From an uncultured Lachnospiraceae bacterium (GTDB lineage: Bacteria; Bacillota; Clostridia; Lachnospirales; Lachnospiraceae): a stretch of DNA of 9,387 bases. The notes beneath the pieces were generated by a model. It searched no databases and had not been told where the DNA came from. It was given only the letters and a program-made list of their open reading frames with translations. This document shows positions 1-6,461 of this stretch, one piece after another. The stretch is taken from NCBI GenBank assembly GCA_947178115.1, contig CAMWXF010000046.1, forward strand, positions 1 through 9,387, written 5' to 3'. Positions within the stretch are counted from its first letter, which is position 1, and every line of letters begins with the position of its first letter. The position numbers were made by a program, and so were the translations under genes.

Positions 1-64
1 TCAGGATACCTATGAGGTTATCTCTGTCCGCCTGTTCGTCCTCGCAGACTGCTATTTCAAGCAT
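1..64 (-). CDS. LytTR/AgrA-type response regulator, N-terminal fragment (cut by window edge)
   Basis: The minus strand opens with ATG at 64..62 and reads MLEIAVCEDEQADRDNLIGI before running off the window. The pattern of a short beta strand (LEIAVCEDE) with paired acidic residues, then a helix start, is typical of the receiver domain of response regulators. The form [IV]A[IV]C[DE]D[DE] is most typical of the AgrA/LytTR group in Firmicutes. The start is set by a GGAGG at 76..72, 7 bases from the ATG. It lies 21 bases downstream of a two-helix membrane protein gene on the same strand, so the two are probably co-transcribed. In the family such regulators bind DNA through a C-terminal LytTR domain and pair with a membrane histidine kinase. 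Neither can be seen here, so the LytTR assignment is inferred from the first 20 residues only; another response regulator class is possible. Confidence 0.72.
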   Translation of the reverse strand, partial: MLEIAVCEDEQADRDNLIGIL

Positions 65-71
65 TTGTGCG

Positions 72-76
72 CCTCC
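72..76 (-). promoter_or_regulatory. Ribosome binding site of the partial response regulator
   Basis: The minus strand reads AAAAGGAGGCGCACAAATG. A perfect GGAGG lies 7 bases before the ATG at 64, in the 21-base gap after the upstream gene's stop. It is the main evidence that the short edge fragment is a real gene. Confidence 0.75.
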
Positions 77-85
77 TTTTCATCT

Positions 86-691
86 TTAATTGTCCAGCAG
101 TATCGTCCAATAATAATGAGCGTAAATTATATTAAAAAACATCGTCCGCTTCACCTCAATATCAGCAAACTTTTTTCCGTCTGCAAGTATGTAATAATTT
201 TTATTGTCTATATCGTAATGAACTTCAAATTCTTTATCAAAATCATATTGAACCGCACTGTATACTCCAATATCAACCCACAGTTGCTTAAGCTGACGCT
301 GGTATTCTATCGTTTCAGGAATTATTTCATCAACGATCTCTGTCGGCTTCACGCTTCTTAAAACTTCATATTTAAAAATCTCTTCCTTATATGGCAATTT
401 TGGTAATCCTATATTTAGCTCATTAAGTTCCTCATCATTTACTGATACAAAAGTTTTTCCGTGGTGCAGGTCATAGAATCTGCCAATCTGCATAACCGTT
501 TCCGGAAAAAACGGTATCAATAACACTCCTGTAAAGAAAGCCATCAAAGCATAATACATAGCATAATGATACCATCTTATATCGGTGATCCATTCTTTCC
601 TTCCGGCATGATAAAATACGGCACGTTTAAACATCATGCGAAATATAAAAAATAATACAATTGCAAAGGGTAGAAATATTTTATTTTGCAT
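86..691 (-). CDS. Two-helix membrane protein of unknown function, upstream of a response regulator
   Basis: A 201-residue protein I do not recognise. It has a hydrophobic helix near residues 5-20, a basic loop (FKR, GRKEW), and a second helix near 43-62. A mostly hydrophilic domain of about 135 residues follows, rich in acidic and aromatic residues, with several likely beta strands near its end (for example EFEVHYDIDNKNYYILADG, 154-172). No catalytic motif is apparent. The two-helix hairpin with an N-terminal start suggests a membrane-anchored protein with both termini on the same side; which side is not certain. The start at 691 is backed by AAGGA at 702..698, six bases upstream, and by a TATAAT box at 742..737. 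The next gene, 21 bases downstream, begins a LytTR-like response regulator, so a role in that signalling system is possible, but this rests on position alone. Confidence 0.8.
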   Translation of the reverse strand: MQNKIFLPFAIVLFFIFRMMFKRAVFYHAGRKEWITDIRWYHYAMYYALMAFFTGVLLIPFFPETVMQIGRFYDLHHGKTFVSVNDEELNELNIGLPKLPYKEEIFKYEVLRSVKPTEIVDEIIPETIEYQRQLKQLWVDIGVYSAVQYDFDKEFEVHYDIDNKNYYILADGKKFADIEVKRTMFFNIIYAHYYWTILLDN

Positions 692-736
692 TTTTATTCC
701 TTATATCTCCCTTCGAATCAAAATATGCCTTTTATG

Positions 737-742
737 ATTATA
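737..742 (-). promoter_or_regulatory. Possible -10 box for the membrane protein / response regulator operon
   Basis: The minus strand carries a perfect TATAAT about 45 bases before the ATG at 691, which would leave a leader of roughly 35-40 bases. No good -35 element sits at 16-18 bases (the sequence there is near GGCAAA), so this is a tentative call. The rest of the 162-base gap (692-853) shows a weak imperfect hairpin (TTTCCC/GGGAAA near 786-825) without a T-run, and nothing else I can name. Confidence 0.35.
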
Positions 743-853
743 CAATATATCGGAAACTTTTGCCCGCCAGATATAGATGATACTCCCGACTTACAGATTT
801 TTTCCCCGAAAGACAGATAAAAGACCGGGAAAGGTACTTGACATTGAAGTATT

Positions 854-2047
854 TCAGTAATCAGTCAATATTTTCCCTGTTTCTATGTCTAACTCAATCA
901 AATGATCTTCAATTTTAACGCCTAAGCGTTCATATAATCTTTCATGTAATCCATGTTCCCTGGCCCTTTCCAGATTATCTGTAAATCGCTCAAACGAAGA
1001 AATCCAAATCCTACAAGGGTATGTTTCTCCATATCGATAGCTAAACCACAAATCTTTTCCCTTATCATCTACAAATATATAAGCATATTTATCATTTTGA
1101 AGATATCCTTCAGAAATAGACAGACAGTAGTACCATGCCGAAGCATCAGTCCACTCATCTCCGCACATCATATCCAAAGCCTTTCTTGCAGATTTATAAT
1201 TCTGTGTCTCATCAATCGGTTTCATGAAATCTGTGCCTTCATCTGTTTCCATTTCCTCTGATTCATATTCCTCCATCCAAAAGTCACCGGGCGAAATAGA
1301 AAAGCTTAGTATTTTGGTATCAGTCTGATAGCTATACCTAATATTTGCGTCATCATGCACTTTCTCTATATGCAAATTGGTCAGATCCGAATCATTGATC
1401 CCCAGTACCATCAGGCATGCCTGAATGAATTCTTTATGTTCTTCAGGTACTTCCAAATCGGTAATATCATAATTATTTTCATCTTCTTCTGATACATGGT
1501 TTTCCAGCGCATACTGTGTCTGAAGACTGTAATCCACTTTGTGGGAAAAATCAATGTACTGTCTTAACTCTTCATCCGTCAACTCTCTGGAATCCGGCAG
1601 GATAAACATCCCTGTATCACGATTATAATAAAAATCCACATCCGGCTGTTCATTTCCCGATACTATAAGGATATCTTCATCCGGAAAAATACCATTTTTA
1701 TATTCTTCCCTTAAGGATTTCATACGCACTCTTTCTTCTTCCGAAAACGGTCTGGAAAACAAATCCGCCGGTATATGTAACGCATTATACATATCTGCCA
1801 AATCCTGTACTTCTTCCTGCGGCATAGCCTGCATGCGCTCTGTAACAAAGGGCAGCTTTGCTGCCACCGGCACAGAAATTAAAAGAATCAGGACACAGAT
1901 AGCTGCAAAGCTATATTTTATCTGAAATCTGTTACCTCTTTTTTTCACCGGATCAATGCAATCACTATCCACCGAAAAATGAATATCTCCATAATATTCG
2001 GGCATTTCATCAATTAACTTCTTTAAATATTTTTCTGTTTTTTTCAT
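854..2047 (-). CDS. Single-pass membrane protein, probable anti-sigma factor / sensor for the adjacent ECF sigma factor
   Basis: A 397-residue protein with a short charged N-terminus (1-45), one strong membrane helix (about 46-63, FAAICVLILLISVPVAA) and a large outer domain of about 330 residues. The outer domain is acidic, with a notable run at 259-273 rich in Glu and Asp, and several aromatic strands (WYYCLSI, YAYIF, LWFSYRYG). Its start overlaps the sigma factor stop by one base (TAATG), and its GGAGG at 2059..2055 lies inside the last codons of that gene, 7 bases upstream; translational coupling is therefore likely. Proteins in this position usually hold the ECF sigma factor at the membrane until a signal arrives. 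The N-terminal part lacks the HxxxCxxC zinc-binding motif of classical anti-sigma domains, so the role rests on gene order and topology. The outer domain is not one I recognise. A different sigma-linked sensor role cannot be excluded. Confidence 0.7.
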   Translation of the reverse strand: MKKTEKYLKKLIDEMPEYYGDIHFSVDSDCIDPVKKRGNRFQIKYSFAAICVLILLISVPVAAKLPFVTERMQAMPQEEVQDLADMYNALHIPADLFSRPFSEEERVRMKSLREEYKNGIFPDEDILIVSGNEQPDVDFYYNRDTGMFILPDSRELTDEELRQYIDFSHKVDYSLQTQYALENHVSEEDENNYDITDLEVPEEHKEFIQACLMVLGINDSDLTNLHIEKVHDDANIRYSYQTDTKILSFSISPGDFWMEEYESEEMETDEGTDFMKPIDETQNYKSARKALDMMCGDEWTDASAWYYCLSISEGYLQNDKYAYIFVDDKGKDLWFSYRYGETYPCRIWISSFERFTDNLERAREHGLHERLYERLGVKIEDHLIELDIETGKILTDY

Positions 2048-2550
2048 TAATGCTCCTCCATTTCATTCGCTATCCTTTTAATTGCTCTTTCATATCTTTT
2101 TTTAACAGCACTGACACTCATATTTAAAATATGAGCAATTTCACGGTGCTTCAACTCGCTTATCAAGTGTAAGCTCACAATCTGCTTATCCAGTTCATTC
2201 AGCGGTTCGATAAGCTGCAAAAAACCTATATCATTATCACCATCTATTACAGCATCAGGTATTTCGCTGTAACTTATTTCTTCTTGAACTATTTCCTTTT
2301 TTCGCTTCCTTAGTATATCGATGGCAATATTATGCGCTATTGTCATAATCCATTCTCGCTCACTGTTTCTGAATTGGTAAGATTTTGCATTTTGCTGTAC
2401 TCTTAAAAATGTTTCCTGTACTACATCTTCTGAGAGAAATCTGTCATTTAATATAGCTAAAGCCAGCCTAAATACTTTCTTTCCATATAAGAGAAACAAT
2501 TCTTCCAGAGCTTTATTATCACCTTCGGCAACTCTCTTAATTACATTCAT
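2047..2550 (-). CDS. RNA polymerase sigma-70 family ECF sigma factor
   Basis: A 167-residue protein of normal ECF length. The sigma-2 domain covers about residues 9-82. It includes the helix with DVVQETFLRV (42-51), which in the family contacts the core enzyme, and the REWIMTIAHNIAIDILR stretch (65-81), which recognises and melts the -10 region. After a short acidic linker, sigma-4 runs from about 114 to 163. Its helix-turn-helix around HREIAHILNMSVSAVKKRYERA (135-156) would bind the -35 element. ECF factors direct RNA polymerase to a small set of stress or envelope genes and often to their own promoter. The ATG at 2550 has only a distant GAGG (2567..2564, 13 bases), so initiation may be weak. 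The next in-frame ATG is well inside the gene. It is translated just ahead of its membrane partner with a one-base overlap. The target genes are not evident here. Confidence 0.93.
   Translation of the reverse strand: MNVIKRVAEGDNKALEELFLLYGKKVFRLALAILNDRFLSEDVVQETFLRVQQNAKSYQFRNSEREWIMTIAHNIAIDILRKRKKEIVQEEISYSEIPDAVIDGDNDIGFLQLIEPLNELDKQIVSLHLISELKHREIAHILNMSVSAVKKRYERAIKRIANEMEEH
2117..2135. repeat. 19-base palindrome inside the sigma-4 coding region
   Basis: CTCATATTT and AAATATGAG form perfect 9-base arms around a single base. The element covers the codons for about HILNMS in the sigma-4 domain, some 70 bases before the start of the membrane partner gene. A hairpin in the message here could affect coupling, but the palindrome may be a by-product of AT-rich codons. 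Confidence 0.4.
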
Positions 2551-2720
2551 TGTATTGTATCAGCCTCTCTTCAAGCTTTATTGTCATCTTTAGCAGCCTT
2601 TATAATATAAACGATTTTAATTATAAAAAAGCGACATTCCGATATAATTTAATATGAAGTTTATATTATGCCTTTTCACACCGTTTATCTGTTCAGGATC
2701 ACGTTATTGTAAATCAAGAA
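2551..2720. other. AT-rich leader region of the sigma factor operon
   Basis: This is the 170-base part of the intergenic gap next to the sigma factor start. It is very AT-rich, and on the minus strand it holds several -10-like words (TATAAT, TATATT), but no pair with a convincing -35 at 16-18 bases. I cannot place the promoter. A conserved ECF-type self-promoter (GGAAC with a CGTC-like -10) was looked for and not clearly found. No small reading frame with a ribosome binding site is convincing. Confidence 0.4.
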
Positions 2721-2784
2721 AAGCCAATATTACTCGTAAAATTTTTGCGGTTACCCGCATTTTTATTTCGAGTAATATTGACTT
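2711..2784 (-). terminator. Long quasi-palindromic hairpin after the first MATE gene, probable terminator
   Basis: On the minus strand it begins about 30 bases after the MATE stop codon. A perfect 12-base outer stem (CAATATTACTCG at 2725-2736 with CGAGTAATATTG at 2769-2780) is extended by AAG/CTT at the base. Inside are an imperfect A/T stretch and a 5-base GC inner stem (TGCGG 2746-2750, CCGCA 2755-2759) around a 4-base loop. In the direction of the MATE transcript the stem is followed by GCTTTTCTTGATTT, a moderate T-rich tail. A terminator is the simplest reading. The size and symmetry (about 64 bases) would also suit a small non-autonomous mobile element, but no target duplication is visible. 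Confidence 0.5.
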
Positions 2785-2813
2785 CCCACATCACTGCTTA
2801 TTACACACCCCTA

Positions 2814-4178
2814 TTATGTCACGCCCCGGCACCGCTTCAGCCAGTTCCCTCTCAGATAATAAATGATAAATAAGAGGGATGTAGCCGCCCATGTCAAGGG
2901 ATAGCTGAATGCCACCGTGGACATCTCCGGTCGCATAGGAACCGCCGTCAGAATCCATACCACACGCAGCCCGCAGATGCCGACACAGGTCATCAGCATC
3001 GGGGGAATGGCATCACCGCACCCTCTTGCCGTACCGCCCAATATTTCAATACAGATATAGGTCACGTAGCTGGGCGAAATCACCCGCATCATCCCCAGGC
3101 CAATAGTGACAACACCCGGATCATCCGTAAACAACCGGAAGAAAATACGTCCTCCCGTCAGCACAATAGTGCTCAGCAACACACTCGTAAATGCTGCCAT
3201 CCCCAGACAGATACGCACGCTTTTCCTGATTCGGTCATATTTGCCCGCTCCGAAGTTCTGTCCTGCAAAAGTGGTGATCGACACGCCGTACGCTCCCATG
3301 ATCATCCAGAAAATACCGTCAATTTTACCATACGCCGTCCATGCCGCGATCGTATCCGTACCAAAAGCATTGATGCTCGACTGGATAATCAGATTGGAGG
3401 CTGAATACATCGTGGATTGGATTCCCGCCGGCAGGCCGATCCTTATGATCTTATGCAGAAGAAACGGAGAAAACCGGATCTCCTTTATATATAATTTATA
3501 GGAATCCTCCGTCCTCATCAGGGTTATTATCACCATGAGCGCGCTAAACACCTGCGACAATGCCGTAGCCGCCGCAACGCCCAATACCCCCATTTTTAAC
3601 ACCCGCACGAAAAGAATATCCAATATAATATTGGTAATGCAGGAGAGAATCAAAAAGTAAAGGGGACGTTTGGAATCTCCCACAGCCCTTAAAATGCCCG
3701 ACCCCATATTGTATATGAGAGACGGAATAACACCCAGAAAATAGACCCGCATATATACAACAGATAATGAAAGAACCTCCTCCGGCGTATTCATTGCCCT
3801 CAGTGCCGCCCCTGAAAAAAGAAGCCCTAACATCATAATAACAGCGCCGCCCGCAATGGAAAGCGCTATGGCCGTATGTACCGTATTCTTCACATCATCC
3901 TGTTTCTTCGCTCCATAATACTGGGAAATGATCACGGTGGCACCGGACGAAAGCCCGGTAAAAAATCCGATCAGCAGATTGATCAGCGTAGCCGCCGGTC
4001 CGCCCACTGCCGCCAGCGCCTCTTTTCCCACGAATTGTCCTACGATCACCGCATCCGTGGTATTGTAAAGTTGCTGAAAAAAGGTCCCAAACAGAATCGG
4101 AAAAAAGAAAAATAGAAGCTGCTTCCAGATAACTCCTTCCGTGATCTGATTAGAAACCTGTTGATTGTCTGTTTTCAT
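2814..4178 (-). CDS. MATE family multidrug efflux transporter (first of two)
   Basis: A 454-residue membrane protein of typical MATE length with about twelve helices in two similar halves. Diagnostic stretches are FPILFGTFFQQLYNTTDAVIVG (26-47, helix 1), the inter-helix LRAVGDSKRPLYFLILSCITNIILDILF (163-190), and TTFAGQNFGAGKYDRIRK (302-319) opening the second half. In the family such proteins export cationic drugs or metabolites through the cell membrane in exchange for Na+ or H+; the substrate cannot be told here. The start is placed at the ATG at 4178 (MKTDNQQVSN) because an AGGTGAG lies six bases upstream and the protein then begins just before helix 1, as in relatives. An in-frame ATG at 4310 would add 44 residues that look like translated leader. 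The gene is divergent from the DNA glycosylase and is followed by a hairpin at 2784..2721. Confidence 0.93.
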   Translation of the reverse strand: MKTDNQQVSNQITEGVIWKQLLFFFFPILFGTFFQQLYNTTDAVIVGQFVGKEALAAVGGPAATLINLLIGFFTGLSSGATVIISQYYGAKKQDDVKNTVHTAIALSIAGGAVIMMLGLLFSGAALRAMNTPEEVLSLSVVYMRVYFLGVIPSLIYNMGSGILRAVGDSKRPLYFLILSCITNIILDILFVRVLKMGVLGVAAATALSQVFSALMVIITLMRTEDSYKLYIKEIRFSPFLLHKIIRIGLPAGIQSTMYSASNLIIQSSINAFGTDTIAAWTAYGKIDGIFWMIMGAYGVSITTFAGQNFGAGKYDRIRKSVRICLGMAAFTSVLLSTIVLTGGRIFFRLFTDDPGVVTIGLGMMRVISPSYVTYICIEILGGTARGCGDAIPPMLMTCVGICGLRVVWILTAVPMRPEMSTVAFSYPLTWAATSLLFIIYYLRGNWLKRCRGVT

Positions 4179-4184
4179 ATCTTT

Positions 4185-4191
4185 CTCACCT
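4185..4191 (-). promoter_or_regulatory. Ribosome binding site that sets the MATE start at 4178
   Basis: The minus strand reads AATAGGTGAGAAAGATATG. AGGTGAG lies six bases before the ATG at 4178. The longer in-frame alternative at 4310 shows no comparable site. The DUF554 gene on the same strand has a very similar leader (AAGGTGATAAAGATATG). Confidence 0.6.
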
Positions 4192-4236
4192 ATTAAACCA
4201 AAATTATTCTTTTTACAACATATCATATTTCGGCAT

Positions 4237-4266
4237 ATATTACTACCTAAAGCTTCCCCATTGCAA
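4237..4266 (-). promoter_or_regulatory. Possible promoter of the first MATE gene
   Basis: On the minus strand, TTGCAA (4266..4261) and TAATAT (4242..4237) are separated by 18 bases, each matching four of six consensus positions, about 60 bases before the MATE start. The match is modest and the region is AT-rich. Confidence 0.3.
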
Positions 4267-4332
4267 ACGGGTGTAACCAGAGTATACAGACAACCGCCGG
4301 ACAAATACATATATTTCCGCTACCTCTCATTC

Positions 4333-4361
4333 GGCTTATATGGTACACTGGCTTATATAAT
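4333..4361 (+). promoter_or_regulatory. Direct repeat GGCTTATAT and -10 box before the glycosylase gene
   Basis: GGCTTATAT occurs at 4333-4341 and again at 4350-4358, exactly 17 bases (start to start) apart. The second copy runs into a perfect TATAAT at 4356-4361, 33 bases before the ATG. No standard -35 is seen. The repeat could be a pair of sites on neighbouring helix faces, or chance. Confidence 0.35.
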
Positions 4362-4393
4362 AATTCAGACAAGAACATACAAAGGATAAAATC

Positions 4394-5203
4394 ATGCAGA
4401 TTGAAATTACCGACGACTTTGATCTCTCTAAAATCATAGACAGCGGACAATGTTTCCGTGCAAAATATCTGGACGGCGGCACTTACCGCTTTATCACCGG
4501 AAACAATATTCTCTATATTACCCCGCTCTCCCACCACAGCTATGACGTTGATTGTACCGCCGAGCGGTGGCAGGAAATATGGCTTCCATACTTTAACTTA
4601 GATCGGGATTACGCACTGCTTCGCTCCCAGATCGACAGCAGCGACTCTTATATGAAAGCAGCCATAGATTACGGAACAGGACTTCGCATTTTACGGCAGG
4701 ACCCTTGGGAAACGTTGATCACATTCATTATTTCCCAGCAGAAAACCATTCCCGCCATCCGGTCTTCCGTAGAAAAAATTGCAGAAAAATATGGTGTTCC
4801 TGTCGAAACACCATATGAAACCGTATATCTCTTTCCCTCAGCGGAGCAAATGGCACCGGCCACGCCCCAGGAACTGGACCTATGCAAATTAGGCTATCGC
4901 ACTCCCTATATTCTGGATGCCATCCGGCGGGTAACTTCCGGACTGCTGGATCTGAATGCCCTGTATGCCTGTGATGACATACAGCTCTTCGATATGTTAA
5001 AAACCGTACACGGCGTCGGCGACAAGGTCGCAAATTGTGTTGCCCTGTTCGCCTATAACCGCACCGCCCTTGTTCCCGTTGACACTTGGATCAAGAAGGT
5101 GATCGACGGTGTCTATGACGGGCATAATCCTTTTATCCGCTATGGCAGCGCCGCCGGGATCGTGCAGCAGTATATATTCTACTATGTCAGGCAGAAACCG
5201 TAA
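4394..5203 (+). CDS. ogg: 8-oxoguanine DNA glycosylase / AP lyase (Ogg1 family, HhH-GPD)
   Basis: A 269-residue base-excision repair enzyme that removes 8-oxoguanine from DNA. An Ogg N-terminal domain (about 1-95, with SGQCFR at 17-22) precedes the helix-hairpin-helix glycosylase domain (about 96-265). The hairpin HGVGDKVANCVAL (206-218) carries the catalytic lysine K211, and VPVD ends at the catalytic aspartate D230. The 19-residue spacing equals that of K249 and D268 in human OGG1. Aligned by eye to human OGG1, the 8-oxoG pocket is kept: G18 (G42), C215 (C253), Q258 (Q315) and F262 (F319). Y168 and R169 match Y203 and R204. The residue matching R154, which reads the opposite cytosine, is alanine (A121). 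AAAGGA at 4381-4386 supports the start. The gene ends 17 bases inside the convergent secreted-protein gene. It is often labelled loosely as a 3-methyladenine glycosylase, but the pocket favours Ogg. Confidence 0.92.
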   Translation: MQIEITDDFDLSKIIDSGQCFRAKYLDGGTYRFITGNNILYITPLSHHSYDVDCTAERWQEIWLPYFNLDRDYALLRSQIDSSDSYMKAAIDYGTGLRILRQDPWETLITFIISQQKTIPAIRSSVEKIAEKYGVPVETPYETVYLFPSAEQMAPATPQELDLCKLGYRTPYILDAIRRVTSGLLDLNALYACDDIQLFDMLKTVHGVGDKVANCVALFAYNRTALVPVDTWIKKVIDGVYDGHNPFIRYGSAAGIVQQYIFYYVRQKP

Positions 5204-6281
5204 TATCAAGCGCATGCATATAGGCATCTGACCCACGCACACAGGTCACCGTGATCTTCTTATCCTTAGTGAAAGCCTTACATCCCGTGATGCTTCGCAC
5301 CGTATCCAGTTTCAGTTCCATATCACCTGCCGAAGTCTTCAGATATAATATGTTTTCATTCGACCGACTGTCCACGGTTCCGCTCACGGTAGCCGGAGAA
5401 GTGGTATCGACTTCCGGCGGCTGGGTAGTATTCTTTGATCCTACGATCACCGCCGCATGCATATTAGAATCTGCGCCTCTGTATACGGAAACCGTCAGTT
5501 TCGCATCCGGCATAAGGAACATACCGTTTCTGGTATCTGTATTCTTATCTATCACGATCTGCATTTCTCCGTTGCTCGTCGATAAACACAACAGATCTTC
5601 TTTCGTATTCTTACCCACCGTTCCCGTCACCGTAGTGGTCTCGGCACTCACCACCGTTACCGGAGCCGGTGTAAGGGACATATCCACCGTAGCCTGCGCG
5701 GCTGAGGCTGTATTCCCCTGTCCTGTGACCGCTGACGCATCAGATATGCTGAGCGCATGCATGTAACTGTCAGAGCCCCGGGAACAGTATATGCGATATT
5801 CATGAGCGGCAACCAGAACCGAACAGCCGCTTAAGTCCGTGGTCGTATCTAATTTGATCTGCATCTCTCCCTGTGCCGTGTTGACATACAGAAGCGTATC
5901 ATCAGATTTGGCGCCTATCGTTCCCGTGACATAGACATTCGTTGAAGAATCCAGCGTGACTGCCGGGTCCTGTGTGCCGCTTGTTATCTTCACCGCATGA
6001 AGATAACCGTCGGAACCATGGGAAACCGAAACATTAATGCTCTTACCCGTAAGCAGAACCTTACACGATGAGGCATCCGTTCCACCGTCCAACTTGATCT
6101 CCATATTTCCTTCTTTCGTGGAAAGCTTCAACAGGTCTGTCGTCGTACCTGCCATAACCTTTCCCTGTACCGTCGCCATGATCTCATCTGCATGCACCGT
6201 CATTTTGCTTCCGGGAAACATCAGCGTTCCGATCACAAGACAGCCTATTAAAGACAATTTCGCCATCATTTGTTTTTTCAT
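5187..6281 (-). CDS. Secreted protein with four copies of a rigid ~63-residue module
   Basis: A 364-residue protein with a signal peptide: basic MKKQMMAK, hydrophobic 9-22, likely cleavage after VHA at 31. The mature part is four copies of one module, at about 37-99, 117-179, 217-279 and 298-360, joined by linkers of 17, 37 and 18 residues that are rich in Thr, Ser, Ala and Pro. Each copy follows G-x-[VI] ... L-x-[LV]-x-T ... G-x-M-[EQ]-[IL] ... [HR]G[SA]D ... HA ... I. The distances are identical in all four: 20 residues from the first glycine (40, 120, 220, 301) to the methionine (60, 140, 240, 321), then 35 to the histidine (95, 175, 275, 356). A cysteine 13 residues after the methionine is present in copies 1, 2 and 4 but is glycine in copy 3. 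Alternating polar and hydrophobic residues suggest beta-barrel or OB-like folds. There is no sortase or anchor motif. LIGC at 11-14 resembles a lipobox but lies too early. GGAGG at 6292..6288 sets the start. I do not recognise the family. Confidence 0.88.
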   Translation of the reverse strand: MKKQMMAKLSLIGCLVIGTLMFPGSKMTVHADEIMATVQGKVMAGTTTDLLKLSTKEGNMEIKLDGGTDASSCKVLLTGKSINVSVSHGSDGYLHAVKITSGTQDPAVTLDSSTNVYVTGTIGAKSDDTLLYVNTAQGEMQIKLDTTTDLSGCSVLVAAHEYRIYCSRGSDSYMHALSISDASAVTGQGNTASAAQATVDMSLTPAPVTVVSAETTTVTGTVGKNTKEDLLCLSTSNGEMQIVIDKNTDTRNGMFLMPDAKLTVSVYRGADSNMHAAVIVGSKNTTQPPEVDTTSPATVSGTVDSRSNENILYLKTSAGDMELKLDTVRSITGCKAFTKDKKITVTCVRGSDAYMHALDITVSA

Positions 6282-6343
6282 AATTTTCCTCCATTCTGAA
6301 ACGTTTATCCTATACGCAGCATCTCTTTGCAGCTTTCCGTTTT

Positions 6344-6383
6344 TTTACATAAGATCCATATTATGTAAATATGATTATGTAAA
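6344..6383. promoter_or_regulatory. Three exact copies of TTTACATAA, operator-like cluster
   Basis: TTTACATAA at 6344-6352 faces TTATGTAAA at 6361-6369 across 8 bases, and a second TTATGTAAA follows at 6375-6383, 14 bases on. The core TTAC/ATAA is itself nearly palindromic. The cluster covers the expected start point and early leader of the secreted-protein gene, just downstream of its -10 box. One-mismatch copies occur at 6423-6431 (TCTACATAA) and 6519-6527 (TTTACATAT), toward the second MATE gene. A repressor binding site is inferred; no regulator gene is seen nearby. Confidence 0.5.
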
Positions 6384-6386
6384 CTT

Positions 6387-6415
6387 ATCATACAACATCT
6401 ATGACAAAAATGCAA
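6387..6415 (-). promoter_or_regulatory. Promoter of the secreted repeat-protein gene
   Basis: On the minus strand, TATGAT (6392..6387, five of six consensus bases) lies 17 bases from TTGCAT (6415..6410). Transcription would start near 6380 and leave a leader of about 100 bases that contains the TTTACATAA cluster. Confidence 0.5.
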
Positions 6416-6461
6416 TAGATATTCTACATAAAGTGGTTTTTACCGTTACAGAATGTTTTGC

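Noticed and set aside
786..825. TTTCCC/GGGAAA inverted repeat downstream of the sigma-linked membrane gene
   Set aside because: The stem is about six bases with a long loop and is followed by A rather than T residues in the transcript direction, so it is not supported as a terminator.
4179..4310. A 44-residue N-terminal extension of the first MATE protein from an ATG at 4310
   Set aside because: It lacks a good ribosome binding site, does not resemble MATE N-termini, and would cover the divergent promoter region. The ATG at 4178 has a proper site and gives the normal length.
4669..5242. Minus-strand reading frames opposite the glycosylase gene
   Set aside because: They overlap a well-supported gene, have no recognisable domains, and reflect its codon pattern in other frames.
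5251..5766. A 171-residue plus-strand reading frame opposite the secreted repeat protein
   Set aside because: It is antisense to a gene with clear internal repeats and a signal peptide. Its own repeated pattern is only the mirror of those repeats, and it has no ribosome binding site of note.
6240..6251. Lipobox-like LIGC at residues 11-14 of the secreted repeat protein
   Set aside because: Only about five hydrophobic residues precede the cysteine, too few for a lipoprotein signal. The hydrophobic stretch continues past it to a standard VHA cleavage site.
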